A DNA stretch of 64,000 bases from Bin55 sp965203735 (GTDB taxonomy: Bacteria > Pseudomonadota > Gammaproteobacteria > Pseudomonadales > Azotimanducaceae). Where the stretch lies: contig OZ241909.1 in NCBI GenBank assembly GCA_965203735.1, positions 2,046,001-2,110,000 of the forward strand. Reading direction: 5' to 3'. Positions 1 to 9,332 of this stretch are shown here, one piece after another (positions within the stretch are counted from its first letter, which is position 1; each line of letters begins with the position of its first letter). The notes beneath the pieces are model-generated. The model saw nothing but the letters and a program-made list of their open reading frames with translations. It had not been told where the DNA came from and did no database searches. The position numbers and the translations under genes are program-made.

Positions 1-1037
1 ATCAGTTTGTCGGTGACCTATCGAAATTCCTGTTCAATGGTGTCCAAGAAGGATCGATGGAGGGCACGATCCCGGAATCGAACTTCGCCACTTTCCAGCT
101 GACCTTTGCCATCATTACGCCCGCTCTAATCGTCGGTGGATTTGCCGAAAGAATGCGATTTTCCGCGATTCTCATCTTCACGACACTTTGGACGATCATT
201 GTGTATTCGCCACTTTGTCACTGGGTTTGGGGAGGCGGATTCCTGAGTGCGGATGGTTGGCTAGGCACTTTCACAGGCGGCTTAATGGATTTTGCTGGTG
301 GAACTGTCGTACACATTTCCGCTGGAACTGCGGCTTTAGTCGCAGCTCTCTACCTTGGTCCGCGACGAGGATTTCCTACAACGGCAATGATTCCTCATAG
401 CCTTCCGTTTACTGTGGTAGGTGCCGGTATGTTATGGGTTGGTTGGTTCGGATTTAACGGCGGAAGCGCTCTAGCTGCAAACGGTGATGCTGCAATGGCC
501 ATTACCGTGACTCATATTTCGGCGGCCACGGCAGCATTCACATGGATGGTAGTTGAATGGATTAGATTCGGAAAACCCAGTGTTCTTGGTGCGGTTACTG
601 GAATGGTTGCTGGATTAGGATCGATCACTCCCGCATCGGGGTATGTTGGACCCGCAGGAGCATTAGTCATTGGACTGGTAGCAGGACTCGTTTGCTTCAT
701 TGCGACGAACTTCCTGAAACGAACGCTCAAGATCGATGATTCGCTGGACGTATTCCCGGTTCACGGTATAGGCGGAATCCTAGGAACACTACTTACGGCA
801 GTCTTCGCAAGTTCAGCACTTGGAGTGTTTGGGGGCCAAGAAGACATCAATATAGGAAATCAGCTACTGGCACAATTCATTGGCGTCGTAGTCACTGTGA
901 TTTGGGTTGGCGCAGTCACGTGGTTGATCCTCAAAGTGACCGATATGATGGTCAAGGTTCGAGTATCCGAAGATGACGAGATTGAAGGTCTCGACCTCTC
1001 AACGCACAATGAGCGCGGCTACAACATTAACTACTAA
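1..1037 (+). CDS. amt: ammonium transporter Amt, 5' truncated by window edge
   Basis: Inner-membrane channel of the Amt/MEP/Rh family that conducts ammonium/ammonia. The frame is open from base 3, so the N-terminus lies outside the window; 344 residues are visible. The pore twin histidines are seen in 'GGTVVHIS' (codon at about 312) and 'FPVHGIGG' (codon at about 762). They are 150 residues apart, the same spacing as H168/H318 of E. coli AmtB. The conserved Asp before the first motif ('LMDFAGG') is also present. Several glycine-rich hydrophobic helices follow one another, and the C-terminal tail 'STHNERGYNINY' is short and cytoplasmic. No glnK is visible because the upstream side is cut off. 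The gene ends 33 bases before the convergent ddl gene, with a strong hairpin between them. Confidence 0.95.
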   Translation, partial: QFVGDLSKFLFNGVQEGSMEGTIPESNFATFQLTFAIITPALIVGGFAERMRFSAILIFTTLWTIIVYSPLCHWVWGGGFLSADGWLGTFTGGLMDFAGGTVVHISAGTAALVAALYLGPRRGFPTTAMIPHSLPFTVVGAGMLWVGWFGFNGGSALAANGDAAMAITVTHISAATAAFTWMVVEWIRFGKPSVLGAVTGMVAGLGSITPASGYVGPAGALVIGLVAGLVCFIATNFLKRTLKIDDSLDVFPVHGIGGILGTLLTAVFASSALGVFGGQEDINIGNQLLAQFIGVVVTVIWVGAVTWLILKVTDMMVKVRVSEDDEIEGLDLSTHNERGYNINY

Positions 1038-1048
1038 GACTCAATAAT

Positions 1049-1076
1049 GCGTAGTCCGGGAATACCCGGACTACGC
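1049..1076. terminator. bidirectional hairpin between amt and ddl
   Basis: A perfect 12-bp stem (GCGTAGTCCGGG paired with CCCGGACTACGC) with an AATA loop lies between the two convergent genes. Its right arm includes the ddl stop codon at 1071-1073. No long T-run follows on either strand, so it is an imperfect intrinsic terminator, but its position and symmetry fit transcription termination or 3'-end protection for both genes. Confidence 0.7.
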
Positions 1077-2015
1077 TGTTCTCAATCCTCGATTCAATGC
1101 ACTGTTAACCAGCTTCGCAGCTAGTTGCACTAGATCCATACCGTCTGCACGACAAGCGTCAGGATAGAGGCTAGTTGGAGTCATGCCTGGCATGGTGTTC
1201 ACTTCGAGAATCCAAAATTCCCCTGAAGGTTCCAAAACGAAGTCTGCCCGGGAAAGATCTTCAGCACCGAGAGAGAGATGGGCCCCTTTAGCAGCATCTT
1301 GCAATCGTGTGTAGACATCCGGGTCAACCTCAGCAGGTATTACGTGAGTGCTTCGTCCAGGCGTGTAGCGGTTTGTGAAGTCGTACCATTCGTCAGTTGC
1401 AACAAGAATCTCAGTAACAGGGAGTGCCTTTGCCGCTTGTTCGTGAAGATCGAGTACACCCACAGTAATCTCCCTCCCTGTGACGAAGGGTTCAACAAGC
1501 ATATATTCGTCGTACTCAAAACCGGTTCTAAGTGCGGCTGCGACATCGCCACCGTCGGGAAGTAGGGTGGTACCAAGTGCGGATCCCTGAAAACGGGGTT
1601 TACACACCACTCTATTTGAGAATCGTTCACTAATCTCAGATAGAGCTTCGTCAAAATTCCTCGAGCTCACGACGATCTCATCCAGTACAGGAAGGTCCGC
1701 AGATTGAAACTGCCGTTTCGCAGCGACTTTATCGAGAGCTAATACACTAGCCCTTACACCGCAACCGACATACGGATACTCGAGAATAGTTAGGAGTCCT
1801 TGAATAGTACCGTCTTCTCCCGGAGAGCCGTGCAAAACAGGAAAAACGACATCTGGACGAAACTTTCCGAGTTCGCGTGCTATCTTCACGGTAAGTTCGA
1901 TGTACTGTACATCGAAATTTTCTTGCAACGCTGCGGATACCTGTGAGGCTGATGATCTTGAGATTTCGGACTCGTGAGAGCTTCCACCTCCGATGACGGC
2001 TACTCTTAGAGCCAT
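1071..2015 (-). CDS. ddl: D-alanine--D-alanine ligase
   Basis: Cytoplasmic ATP-grasp ligase that makes the D-Ala-D-Ala dipeptide for peptidoglycan. The 314-residue length is normal for the family. The N-terminal segment has 'VIGGGSSHESEIS', and 'HGSPGEDGTIQG' at residues 62-73 matches the Ddl signature. The C-terminal metal-binding motif 'LEVNTMPGMT' is at residues 270-279. The start codon overlaps the last 10 bases of the upstream S9 peptidase gene, so the two are probably translationally coupled. Here ddl is not in a dcw division cluster, which suggests a DdlA-like stand-alone copy (inference). Confidence 0.95.
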   Translation of the reverse strand: MALRVAVIGGGSSHESEISRSSASQVSAALQENFDVQYIELTVKIARELGKFRPDVVFPVLHGSPGEDGTIQGLLTILEYPYVGCGVRASVLALDKVAAKRQFQSADLPVLDEIVVSSRNFDEALSEISERFSNRVVCKPRFQGSALGTTLLPDGGDVAAALRTGFEYDEYMLVEPFVTGREITVGVLDLHEQAAKALPVTEILVATDEWYDFTNRYTPGRSTHVIPAEVDPDVYTRLQDAAKGAHLSLGAEDLSRADFVLEPSGEFWILEVNTMPGMTPTSLYPDACRADGMDLVQLAAKLVNSALNRGLRTA

Positions 2016-3934
2016 CGTGCGTTAGCCACCTTGGCTGTCTTGAAACAGTCGTTCGTGAGTTCGTCCGGTTCTATATCGAAGACACGGGAAAAGAAGACAA
2101 ACTCAGATTGAAGAGCCAGTCGAATGTTTTCTGACATCCGGAAGCCGTGCCCTTCGCCTTCGAACATAAACAAAGCAGTTGTTATTCCTTTTCCCGCAAG
2201 TGCTTCAAACATCTTGTTGGATTGATTCGGAGGAACGATTGCGTCTTCCGTGCCTTGATAGAAAACGACGGGACTGGACAATCTATCTGAATCATGAATT
2301 GGGGAACGCGAATCTATCGCATCCTCTGGAATCAAATTATCTATATAGCGCGATTCAAACTTATGGGTGTCGTTTACGAGTGCTCGCACATCAGCGACAC
2401 CGTAGTAGCTCGCGCCAGCCTTAAACGTAGTTGTCGTGGTCAATGCACGAAGAGTGGTGTAGCCGCCGGCACTTCCGCCGCGTATCGCTATGCGATTGGG
2501 ATCGACGAGGTCTTGTGCAACGAGAAAACGAACTCCCGCGACGCAATCCTCCACATCCACGATACCCCATTGACCTTGTAGTCTATTTCGGTAGTCGCGG
2601 CCATATCCGGTGCTCCCTCCGTAATTGACGTCTAAAACAGCCCATCCTCGCGTTGAAAAAAATTGAACGATGAAGCTGAAATTTGCACTTGACTTGGAAG
2701 TGGGACCACCGTGCGAAAGTACGAGCAAAGGAGGTCTCTCATTTCTTGGCGCATCTACTTCTGGGTGGGTCGGGCAGTAGAAGTTTGCGTGAACGAACTC
2801 GTCGTTGGAGTTCTTGTACTTGATGGCTTGCGCAACTGACACAAAGGACTTAGGTACAGGAAGTTCACCTTGGGTTCGAATTGTTTCAAACTCTTGGTTT
2901 TGTACCGACAAACAGACGAGAGGACTCAGATCATCAGATTGTCCACCAATGAATATGACCTTGTCTTGGTGCTTTGTCATAGATGCAAAGGTGCAGAAAG
3001 CATCGAGGCATGGAGTTTCAAGCTGTGTATCGCAGTCTACAAACACAAGCTCTTGGCCACGCTCTGTGTTTTTTGCCGCAAGAAGCACATGTTCATTCAA
3101 GGCCACAAGACTGCGCATACCGAAGTTCCATAGAGGAAATCCGTATTCGGCTGACTCGTTAGTCACGGGATAGCTGCCGCCGCTTTCGTGTACGTAAATG
3201 TTCCAGAAACCCGATTCGTCCCCAACGTACGCAAAGCGATCATTGTTCAACCAAATTGGTTGAACAATTGACTCCTCGGTTCCCCCTGCAACTATGGTGG
3301 TGTTCTCAAGCTCGCCTGGGCTCTTGAAGCTTCCTAGGTAGAGCTGGGTGCCATCCCACGGCATATTGGGATGATCCCATGCGAGAAACACGATTTGGTT
3401 TCCGTCTGGAGAGACTCGTGGTGATGCATAGAAGTCGTGGCCCTGGTGCAAGATTGAGACATCACCCGAAATGACATTGATATGGACAAGATCGTTGGTT
3501 GGCTCTGAGTCTTCATGATGTAGTTCACGAACACAAACCAGATTTCCGGTCGAGTCGATGACTAGGTCTGCAAATCTCTCACCTAGCCCCGAGTTTGTAA
3601 TTTGCTTGATTGTGGTCCCGTCTACAGGCCTTACTTGGTAGATATCTTGATTCGCCTTGTTTACAAAATACGCCGTTCCGTTCGCTACCGCATATGCACC
3701 ACCTCCATACTCGTGGACCATGGACCGGACATCGAAACCGTCGTTAGTGACTTCGAAGCACTCATCCGCTGAACGCCACAGCATGAGTGCAGTCCTTCCT
3801 CTTTCGGATGGTCTTGACTCCAAGAAATACAGATCCTCTCCGTCCGACTCTAGTTCGCCAAATGAAACGAATGCCGAAGCAACAAGATCAGCAGTAATAG
3901 GAGAGGGCCATGTGCCAAAGGGTCTAGTTGCCAT
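2006..3934 (-). CDS. S9 family peptidase (prolyl oligopeptidase / acylaminoacyl peptidase type)
   Basis: Predicted cytoplasmic serine peptidase with an N-terminal beta-propeller and a C-terminal alpha/beta-hydrolase domain. The full catalytic triad is visible in the 642-residue form: Ser488 in 'RGGSAGGYTT', Asp564 in 'QGTEDAIVP' and His596 in 'GEGHGF'. No signal peptide is seen. The frame is open to 3994, but I chose the ATG at 3934 ('MATRPFGTWPSP') because family members begin close to this motif and because it leaves 17 bases after the upstream acetyltransferase gene instead of a 43-base overlap. The Shine-Dalgarno is weak for either start. The gene overlaps ddl by 10 bases and lies in the same minus-strand operon. 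Substrate is unknown. Confidence 0.88.
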   Translation of the reverse strand: MATRPFGTWPSPITADLVASAFVSFGELESDGEDLYFLESRPSERGRTALMLWRSADECFEVTNDGFDVRSMVHEYGGGAYAVANGTAYFVNKANQDIYQVRPVDGTTIKQITNSGLGERFADLVIDSTGNLVCVRELHHEDSEPTNDLVHINVISGDVSILHQGHDFYASPRVSPDGNQIVFLAWDHPNMPWDGTQLYLGSFKSPGELENTTIVAGGTEESIVQPIWLNNDRFAYVGDESGFWNIYVHESGGSYPVTNESAEYGFPLWNFGMRSLVALNEHVLLAAKNTERGQELVFVDCDTQLETPCLDAFCTFASMTKHQDKVIFIGGQSDDLSPLVCLSVQNQEFETIRTQGELPVPKSFVSVAQAIKYKNSNDEFVHANFYCPTHPEVDAPRNERPPLLVLSHGGPTSKSSANFSFIVQFFSTRGWAVLDVNYGGSTGYGRDYRNRLQGQWGIVDVEDCVAGVRFLVAQDLVDPNRIAIRGGSAGGYTTLRALTTTTTFKAGASYYGVADVRALVNDTHKFESRYIDNLIPEDAIDSRSPIHDSDRLSSPVVFYQGTEDAIVPPNQSNKMFEALAGKGITTALFMFEGEGHGFRMSENIRLALQSEFVFFSRVFDIEPDELTNDCFKTAKVANARWL

Positions 3935-3951
3935 AGGGTGTTGTCCAACTC

Positions 3952-4605
3952 TTAAGGTCTGGTTAAAGAAGCTCGCTTGTCGATGAGCGCCCATCGTTCG
4001 TGATCACGCCATTTGCCGTCGATGAACAGTAAGTCCGAACTCAGTCCTTCCATCTTGAATCCACAGCGCTTTACAAGATCTTTGGAGGGTTGATTACCGG
4101 GTTGAATTGCAGCCTCCAGTCGATGTAGTCCGAAGACTTCGAAAGACAATCGGATGACATGCTGCAATGCTTCAGTCATATAACCTTTTCCCTGGTGATC
4201 AGAATCGACGTAATAGGAGAGATTGGCACTCATGAATGAACCTCGTACGATGTCGTTAAGGTTCACTACTCCAACAATTTGATCTGTTGCGCGAAGACAG
4301 ACGACGAATCCATCTGCATCCTCTCGTTGTGTTCGTTTCAAATAGAGTCGGAACATGTGATTGGTTAGAGGTGGGGTGATCCAAGGGTGGTGCAGTTTCT
4401 GACTTGCTTGTGCCATCGCAACGAGCGTATTTCTGTCGCTTCCTCGAACTGGGCGAACGTATACTCTGCTTGCTGTCGGTTGAGATTCTGCAAGCTTGTG
4501 CTGATCTGCCACGCCTAAAACCCAACAGTTTGGTCGTAAGATGCTATGAGGACTGGCACCTCGGGTGTGTTTGCACCCGTGCTGAACCGCTAATAGTACC
4601 CGCAA
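3952..4605 (-). CDS. GNAT family N-acetyltransferase (RimJ/RimL-like)
   Basis: Predicted acetyl-CoA-dependent N-acetyltransferase. The acetyl-CoA-binding motif A is visible as 'DHQGKGYMTEAL', followed by the RimJ-like segment 'LHRLEAAIQPGNQPS', in which Asn is typical of the RimJ/RimL branch, and 'RCGFKMEG'. The recognisable domain begins near 'RVYVRPVRGSDRN', so the first 40 or so residues of the longest frame (which opens with TTG at 4605) may be untranslated. A GTG at 4512 is an alternative start. The acceptor could be a ribosomal protein, a small molecule or a toxin; the sequence does not say. First gene of the GNAT-S9-ddl minus-strand group. Confidence 0.8.
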   Translation of the reverse strand: MRVLLAVQHGCKHTRGASPHSILRPNCWVLGVADQHKLAESQPTASRVYVRPVRGSDRNTLVAMAQASQKLHHPWITPPLTNHMFRLYLKRTQREDADGFVVCLRATDQIVGVVNLNDIVRGSFMSANLSYYVDSDHQGKGYMTEALQHVIRLSFEVFGLHRLEAAIQPGNQPSKDLVKRCGFKMEGLSSDLLFIDGKWRDHERWALIDKRASLTRP

Positions 4606-4669
4606 CGATCAATTGGCCTCCTTTGAGTACCACAATAGCAAGTCTTGTGCGGGAAACTCGCCGTTTTGA

Positions 4670-4690
4670 AACATTCCGACAAGGAATGTT
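4670..4690. repeat. 8-bp inverted repeat upstream of outer-membrane protein gene
   Basis: AACATTCC and GGAATGTT are separated by five bases. The repeat lies about 90 bases before the 4780 gene and in the divergent gap to the acetyltransferase. It could be an operator or an RNA hairpin; no consensus was recognised. Confidence 0.35.
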
Positions 4691-4779
4691 GTCAGCTAAT
4701 CTCACCTTCCCATCGACTAAATTTCGAAGTGCCAGTTTGATAAGATTAGCGACGAAACCCCACTCAAGAAGGTGTTATT

Positions 4780-5574
4780 GTGAGCTTAGTTCACTCAGTT
4801 CGCGTTTTTCTGGTACTCCTCTGTAGTCTGACCTGCGGCACTCTCTTGGCTCAGCTTTCCGGGGTCTATGTTGGAGTCCAAGGAGCAATAACCCCATCCG
4901 AGGCCACCTACTCGAAAACCATTGACAATTCGCACCCAGACAATGCAACGACGGTAGCCGGTATGATCTTCAATACCAGCAATACAGGTGACGGCAATCT
5001 CGGTAGCGTTGGGGTTGTTGCTGGATACCGAATGGCTCTCGAGACGGGTTTTCTAAGTTTACAGTTGGAGGCAAGCAGAGGTTCGGGAAGAGTATCGGGT
5101 TTTGTTCTGGGAGATGGACCTTCACAACACCGCGCACAGTACGGAGAGGCGTGGCCGGAAACCTTTGAAGTGGGATCCAACACTGAACTTGGTCTCACCG
5201 TTCAATGGGGAAACGAACTCGACACGCCGAATTGGACGGCCATAACGGGCTACTACTTCCTGGTAGGAGCGAAGCAGGTAACTGTTGACCTAGACACTCG
5301 CTACGAATTGGGGTGTTTTTCTACGATAATGTGCACCAGTCTTCAGTTTGATACCGGAAGCTTCAATTACGAGGCAACTGGCCAGGTTTTTTCTTTCGGT
5401 GGTGGACTCGAACATGCCTTTACCGAGAAATTCGTTGCCCAACTCGAACTACGCCTTGAGACTTCGATAGAAGACGATTGGGAGGATTTGTACGAAGAAG
5501 GAACGATTCGAGTCATCCCAGAGCTTGAAATGAAGAACTTTCGGTTCACTCTTAGTCTGTCAAGATTTCTCTAG
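4780..5574 (+). CDS. exported outer-membrane beta-barrel-like protein, function unknown
   Basis: A 264-residue protein with a clear signal peptide: a hydrophobic stretch after residue 7 ends in 'GTLLAQLSG', so cleavage is likely near residue 25. The remainder alternates aromatic and small residues ('GVYVGVQGA', 'GVVAGYRMAL', 'WTAITGYYFLVGAKQ') and ends with 'FRFTLSLSRFL', with aromatic Phe at the very C-terminus, as in outer-membrane barrel proteins of the OmpA/OmpW type. The start is GTG at 4780, supported by AAGAAGG seven bases upstream. It is monocistronic between a divergent acetyltransferase and a 309-base gap. I do not recognise a specific family. Confidence 0.75.
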   Translation: MSLVHSVRVFLVLLCSLTCGTLLAQLSGVYVGVQGAITPSEATYSKTIDNSHPDNATTVAGMIFNTSNTGDGNLGSVGVVAGYRMALETGFLSLQLEASRGSGRVSGFVLGDGPSQHRAQYGEAWPETFEVGSNTELGLTVQWGNELDTPNWTAITGYYFLVGAKQVTVDLDTRYELGCFSTIMCTSLQFDTGSFNYEATGQVFSFGGGLEHAFTEKFVAQLELRLETSIEDDWEDLYEEGTIRVIPELEMKNFRFTLSLSRFL

Positions 5575-5883
5575 ACTTTCCACGGGAATATCCTGAGAAG
5601 CTAATACTTTGCTTTAATTTGGGACCGGAAGCTATAGTTCGGTTCAGTCTCATCAGTGCTTTAGTCCTTCTTCACCACCAGAGTGTAGAGTTGTTAGTGG
5701 CTTTGAATCACGTTAGACGGTCAGTGTCTCACGCTAAGTGACCCCCGTCTCACCAATTCAAGAAATACTGGTGCAAACCACTTTCTACGGATACGTTCGA
5801 AATTTCTCTTTATTGGTTAGAATTCGATAGAGTTCGGAAAAATTCCGAGTGTCGCACCGATTCTAGTTGACAACTCTTGCAAT
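5575..5883. other. intergenic gap with a weak hairpin
   Basis: No convincing gene is seen here. An interrupted stem at 5715-5750 (AGACGG pairs with CCGTCT and TCA with TGA, with a three-base bulge) could be a weak terminator or leader structure. The promoter of the small glutaredoxin-like gene must lie in this gap, but I could not assign it. Confidence 0.4.
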
Positions 5884-6117
5884 ATGCAGATAGTTCTCTT
5901 TGTCACAGATGCCTGTTCAATGTGCGACGAAGCCTTAGATATGGTGTTTGAATCGGACCAACTCGCAGGACACATTCTGGACGTCGTTGACATCATGTCC
6001 GATGCTGAGTTGTTCAATAGGCTGGCACAGAAGATTCCAGTAGCCCAGATTGGCGACTATGAACTCGACTGGCCATTCACCGATCAACAGATTGCAGAAT
6101 TAGCCAATAGCGAATAG
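5884..6117 (+). CDS. glutaredoxin-like protein (DUF836 type)
   Basis: A 77-residue thioredoxin-fold protein with a CxxC redox motif near the N-terminus ('DACSMCDEAL', Cys at residues 12 and 15), the cis-Pro segment 'KIPVAQIG' and a short C-terminal helix. This length and motif arrangement fit the small glutaredoxin-like DUF836 family, which is found in many proteobacteria. It probably works in cytoplasmic thiol-disulfide exchange, with unknown partners. The last 18 bases overlap the tail of the convergent tatD gene, which is unusual but involves only the C-termini. Confidence 0.82.
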   Translation: MQIVLFVTDACSMCDEALDMVFESDQLAGHILDVVDIMSDAELFNRLAQKIPVAQIGDYELDWPFTDQQIAELANSE

Positions 6118-6876
6118 AGACTTTGCGTTGTTCGTAGTAAATCGGGCGACTTCTTCAGGTGTCTGTTGACGTGCCGCAGCTAGGACCTCTATTACATGGT
6201 GAAGATTGGCTGGTTCATTTCGTCTACTCTTTGGCTTGGGTGAGATGTTTCTCGGTAGAAGGTAAGGAGCATCCGTTTCGACAAGCAATTTGTCGTCAGG
6301 GATCAGATGAACAGCCTCTCGAAGTGGCACCCCTCGACGTTCGTCGCATACCCATCCTGTAATTCCTATATACAGTCCCAGCTCCAAATAGCTGATCAAC
6401 AGGTCTTGGGAACCTGTGAAACAGTGAACAACGGCTTTGAGTGGCATGAAGTCCGCCACCATCCGTAACAGGTCCCCCTGAGAGTCCCGATCGTGAATAA
6501 AGACTGGCATATCCAAAGTATTTGCCAGTTCTAGCTGCCTGTGGAATATTTTTCGTTGGTCTGTGCGAGGAGAGAAGTCTCGAAAGTAATCCAAACCCGT
6601 TTCACCTACGGCAACTACGCAATCAGTGCGAGTGATCGCTTCAATTTCATCGATCCAGCCTCTAGAGACTCTCCCAGCACTATGCGGATGAACTCCTGCG
6701 GTTGAAGATAGGTACCCGGGGAATCTGGCACACAATCCAACAGCTTGGCGACTACTAGCAACATCCGTTCCAGTAACCATTACATGTCTCACACCGCATG
6801 ACTTTGCACGGTCCACCACCGCATCCAGGTCACCCGCAAAGGACTTGTCGGTGAGATTAGCTCCGACATCGATCAT
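6100..6876 (-). CDS. TatD family metal-dependent hydrolase
   Basis: A 258-residue TIM-barrel hydrolase of the amidohydrolase superfamily, whose characterised members are DNases. Metal ligands are recognisable: 'DVGANLTD' at the N-terminus (HxH degenerated to the GAN/L form seen in some TatD proteins), 'AVGETGLDYFRD', 'PVFIHDRDSQ', 'VHCFTG' and 'LVETDAPYLLP'. The first metal motif reads V-G-A-N rather than D-x-H-x-H, as in part of the family. The start ATG at 6876 is 28 bases after the stop of the upstream slt gene, so the two probably form one transcription unit. Confidence 0.92.
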   Translation of the reverse strand: MIDVGANLTDKSFAGDLDAVVDRAKSCGVRHVMVTGTDVASSRQAVGLCARFPGYLSSTAGVHPHSAGRVSRGWIDEIEAITRTDCVVAVGETGLDYFRDFSPRTDQRKIFHRQLELANTLDMPVFIHDRDSQGDLLRMVADFMPLKAVVHCFTGSQDLLISYLELGLYIGITGWVCDERRGVPLREAVHLIPDDKLLVETDAPYLLPRNISPKPKSRRNEPANLHHVIEVLAAARQQTPEEVARFTTNNAKSLFAIG

Positions 6877-6904
6877 GTTTGGCTTCTCCGACCGGACGGA
6901 ATGA

Positions 6905-8794
6905 CTAGGGAATAACGGTTTCGTTCTCAGCGAGAACAGGTACTGGAATGTTCAACACTTGTCCGTATACCTGAGCAAAAGAAATGACGTTCTTCACGTA
7001 GTTGCGAGTTTCATGGAAGGGGATTGTCTCGATCCATACGCGTATATCCATACCGCTAGCATCTTTGATCCACTGATCTACACGATGTGATCCGGCGTTG
7101 TATGCAGCATACGCCAAGACGTGACTGTCAAATTCTTCAATGAGTTCCAACAAATGGTGCGAACCGATGTAGATGTTTGTTGAGGGATCGAGCAAGGAGG
7201 AGGAAGAAGGACGAGGAGCGCGAAGATTGCTAGCGGTTCGACGAGCTGTGGCTAGCATGAGTTGCATAAGTCCTCGTGCCCCCACAGGTGAAATCGCCCG
7301 TGCATTAAATGCACTCTCTTGACGTGCAATTGCAAGCAAGATAGGCAGGCTAATATTGGTCATATGTGCGTTGCGCTTGAATTCATCGAGGTACAGCATG
7401 GGAAATCGTGCATCGATTAGATCGAGCGCATCGGCAGAGAACGCTGCTTGGATTGCATCGTAGGTCCACCCAATATTTGCTATTTCGTGGGCAATCCACG
7501 CCTTTGCGTCTTGCTCAAGTTGCGGTATTAGCCAACGCCACTCTTTCTTTGCGCTAGCTTCATCTCCAACTGCATAGAGCTCAAAGATCCGCGCAATGCG
7601 TGGGTCGCTCATGTACTCAATACGCTTGTCTTGGGGATTGTCCCATGTGTGGCCGTTTAGTTGGATGGGTAGACCTAGTTGATGTGCAGCCAGAAATCCG
7701 TAATACGTACGCAACCCTGCTAATTCTTCTAAGGTTGCGATAGCGTCTACATTACCCAGGTTAAGGTTGACGACTCCCCACCAGAACCTCCATTTGTAAT
7801 TTGAACGTTCTGACTCCGGGTATACCGATAGCCACTCATTGGCCAACTCCCAATCTCGTTGTGCCATGGCCGTATCGGCGATTCGCTCTATCGTCGCAGC
7901 ATCGAAGTTGGGGTCGACCGGACGAATCAACACTCCTTCTCGAGCAGCCCAAAAAGCAAGTTCGCCATCTAGCTGAGAAGTTGTTGTCGAATCAAAGTCG
8001 TACTGCATACGATAGTCGGCCCATAGTTCTCGAGCTTTCTTTCCTTCGTCTCGTGCGTATTCGCGGAGACCGTGTGCTAGAGCAACTCGTCCCCACTCGT
8101 TGTCCGCAAAGCGTCGATTGTCTCGGACGAGACTGGGACGAACGTGAACGTCATACAGCAATTGCGCTTTAGAACGATCCGATTGATCGAAGAATCGCAT
8201 CAGATAACGTGCTAGAACTCTAGAATTTTCCTGCACAGCAAGTTGCATGCGTTGCCAAGCAATATCGGAAGTAACGTTTCCATTGCTAATCCAAGTGGCA
8301 AAAATTGGGTCGCACTCCTTGGGTTGGGATACGCCCACGATCCAAAGATCGGGGACTAACGACATCGCTTTGTCAGTTTGGCCGATTCGATGAAGAGCAT
8401 GCACATACTTGCATTGATCGATAGGATCGCCTGATGGAATGTAGTGCTGTGTATAGGTTGACCACCTGCCAGCCTTGGCTTGGGCATTCAACCATCTCTG
8501 GAAGAACTCGTCAGACAATACAGAGTTTCTTAACTGGTCGCGAATACTTATCGCCTGCTCGGCGGAGTGTAACGACAATCTGCGAACGCCGTCTTGATAT
8601 ACGAGGTACTCGTACAACGGGTATTCCCGAAGTTCCTCTTTGAGACGTTCGAACTCGCGAATGCGACCGGAGTCACGGGCGTGTTTTGCTTGCTTGTACT
8701 TTTGTCTTAGGTCGATCAGCTCGTCGTAGTAGGCACTAGTGTTAGCTGTAAACAGCAGTGCAATCAGACAAACGCAGGAAGCAAGTAGCTTCAT
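6905..8794 (-). CDS. slt: soluble lytic murein transglycosylase (Slt70-type)
   Basis: Periplasmic enzyme that cleaves the MurNAc-GlcNAc bond and releases anhydro-muropeptides. The 629-residue protein has a signal peptide ('LLASCVCLIALLFTANTSA'), a long helical superhelix domain (U and L domains) and a C-terminal lysozyme-like domain. The catalytic Glu493 is in 'LAIARQESAFNA', followed by the family motifs 'GARGLMQLM' and 'AYAAYNAG'. Length and order match E. coli Slt70. It is downstream of a universal stress protein gene (30 bases) and upstream of tatD on the same strand. Confidence 0.95.
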   Translation of the reverse strand: MKLLASCVCLIALLFTANTSAYYDELIDLRQKYKQAKHARDSGRIREFERLKEELREYPLYEYLVYQDGVRRLSLHSAEQAISIRDQLRNSVLSDEFFQRWLNAQAKAGRWSTYTQHYIPSGDPIDQCKYVHALHRIGQTDKAMSLVPDLWIVGVSQPKECDPIFATWISNGNVTSDIAWQRMQLAVQENSRVLARYLMRFFDQSDRSKAQLLYDVHVRPSLVRDNRRFADNEWGRVALAHGLREYARDEGKKARELWADYRMQYDFDSTTTSQLDGELAFWAAREGVLIRPVDPNFDAATIERIADTAMAQRDWELANEWLSVYPESERSNYKWRFWWGVVNLNLGNVDAIATLEELAGLRTYYGFLAAHQLGLPIQLNGHTWDNPQDKRIEYMSDPRIARIFELYAVGDEASAKKEWRWLIPQLEQDAKAWIAHEIANIGWTYDAIQAAFSADALDLIDARFPMLYLDEFKRNAHMTNISLPILLAIARQESAFNARAISPVGARGLMQLMLATARRTASNLRAPRPSSSSLLDPSTNIYIGSHHLLELIEEFDSHVLAYAAYNAGSHRVDQWIKDASGMDIRVWIETIPFHETRNYVKNVISFAQVYGQVLNIPVPVLAENETVIP

Positions 8795-8824
8795 GTGAGT
8801 CCATCACACTGATTTGAAATCGAG

Positions 8825-9259
8825 CTAGTCGCCAACACGTACTGCAAGAACGTCGCAGGTCGCCTTTTGCAGAACACCGTTGAGTGTCGATCCAAATAGG
8901 ATGGCCAAACCATGCCGTCCGTGGCTCCCGACAACAATGACGTCAATGTCCTTTTCATCTGCAATACGACGGATTTCGGTGTCAATTCGCCCGAAAGCGA
9001 GATGCTGCCTCGTCCTTGGTATTTCGAACCCCTGTGACAGCTCTCGCAGAAACGATTCTGCCTGATCGTAAATAGCTTGATGCAGCGAGGAAAGATCCAT
9101 GGGTATTTCGTCGCCATATGCGAGACTCTGTGGCTCTATAACATGTACGATGTGTAGCTGAGCATTATAGAGTTGGGCCAGTATAGAAGCATGCTCTGCT
9201 ACATGTCGGCAGTCTTCCGTCAAGTCGACGGCAAGCAGAACTCGAGAATACTTGCTCAT
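8825..9259 (-). CDS. universal stress protein (UspA family)
   Basis: A single 144-residue Usp domain. The N-terminal 'RVLLAVDLTEDC' contains the Asp that contacts nucleotide in the family. The ATP-binding loop is seen as 'VVGSHGRHGLAILFGST', matching the G-2x-G-9x-G-S/T pattern, so it is predicted to be a nucleotide-binding Usp. It is divergent from the unknown gene at 9333 with a 73-base shared upstream region, and is likely the first gene of the usp-slt-tatD group. Confidence 0.92.
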   Translation of the reverse strand: MSKYSRVLLAVDLTEDCRHVAEHASILAQLYNAQLHIVHVIEPQSLAYGDEIPMDLSSLHQAIYDQAESFLRELSQGFEIPRTRQHLAFGRIDTEIRRIADEKDIDVIVVGSHGRHGLAILFGSTLNGVLQKATCDVLAVRVGD

Positions 9260-9332
9260 AATTGAGACTAAACCATGACGGCAATCAACAAGAAATTATG
9301 TATCAAATTGATGCTCTGAACCACTAGCAATA

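Noticed and set aside
5867..5872. TTGACA just before the glutaredoxin-like gene as a -35 box
   Set aside because: It lies only about 12 bases before the start codon, so it cannot serve this gene.
8791..9117. 108-codon minus-strand frame overlapping the Usp gene
   Set aside because: A different frame of the same strand; the Usp frame has full family motifs.
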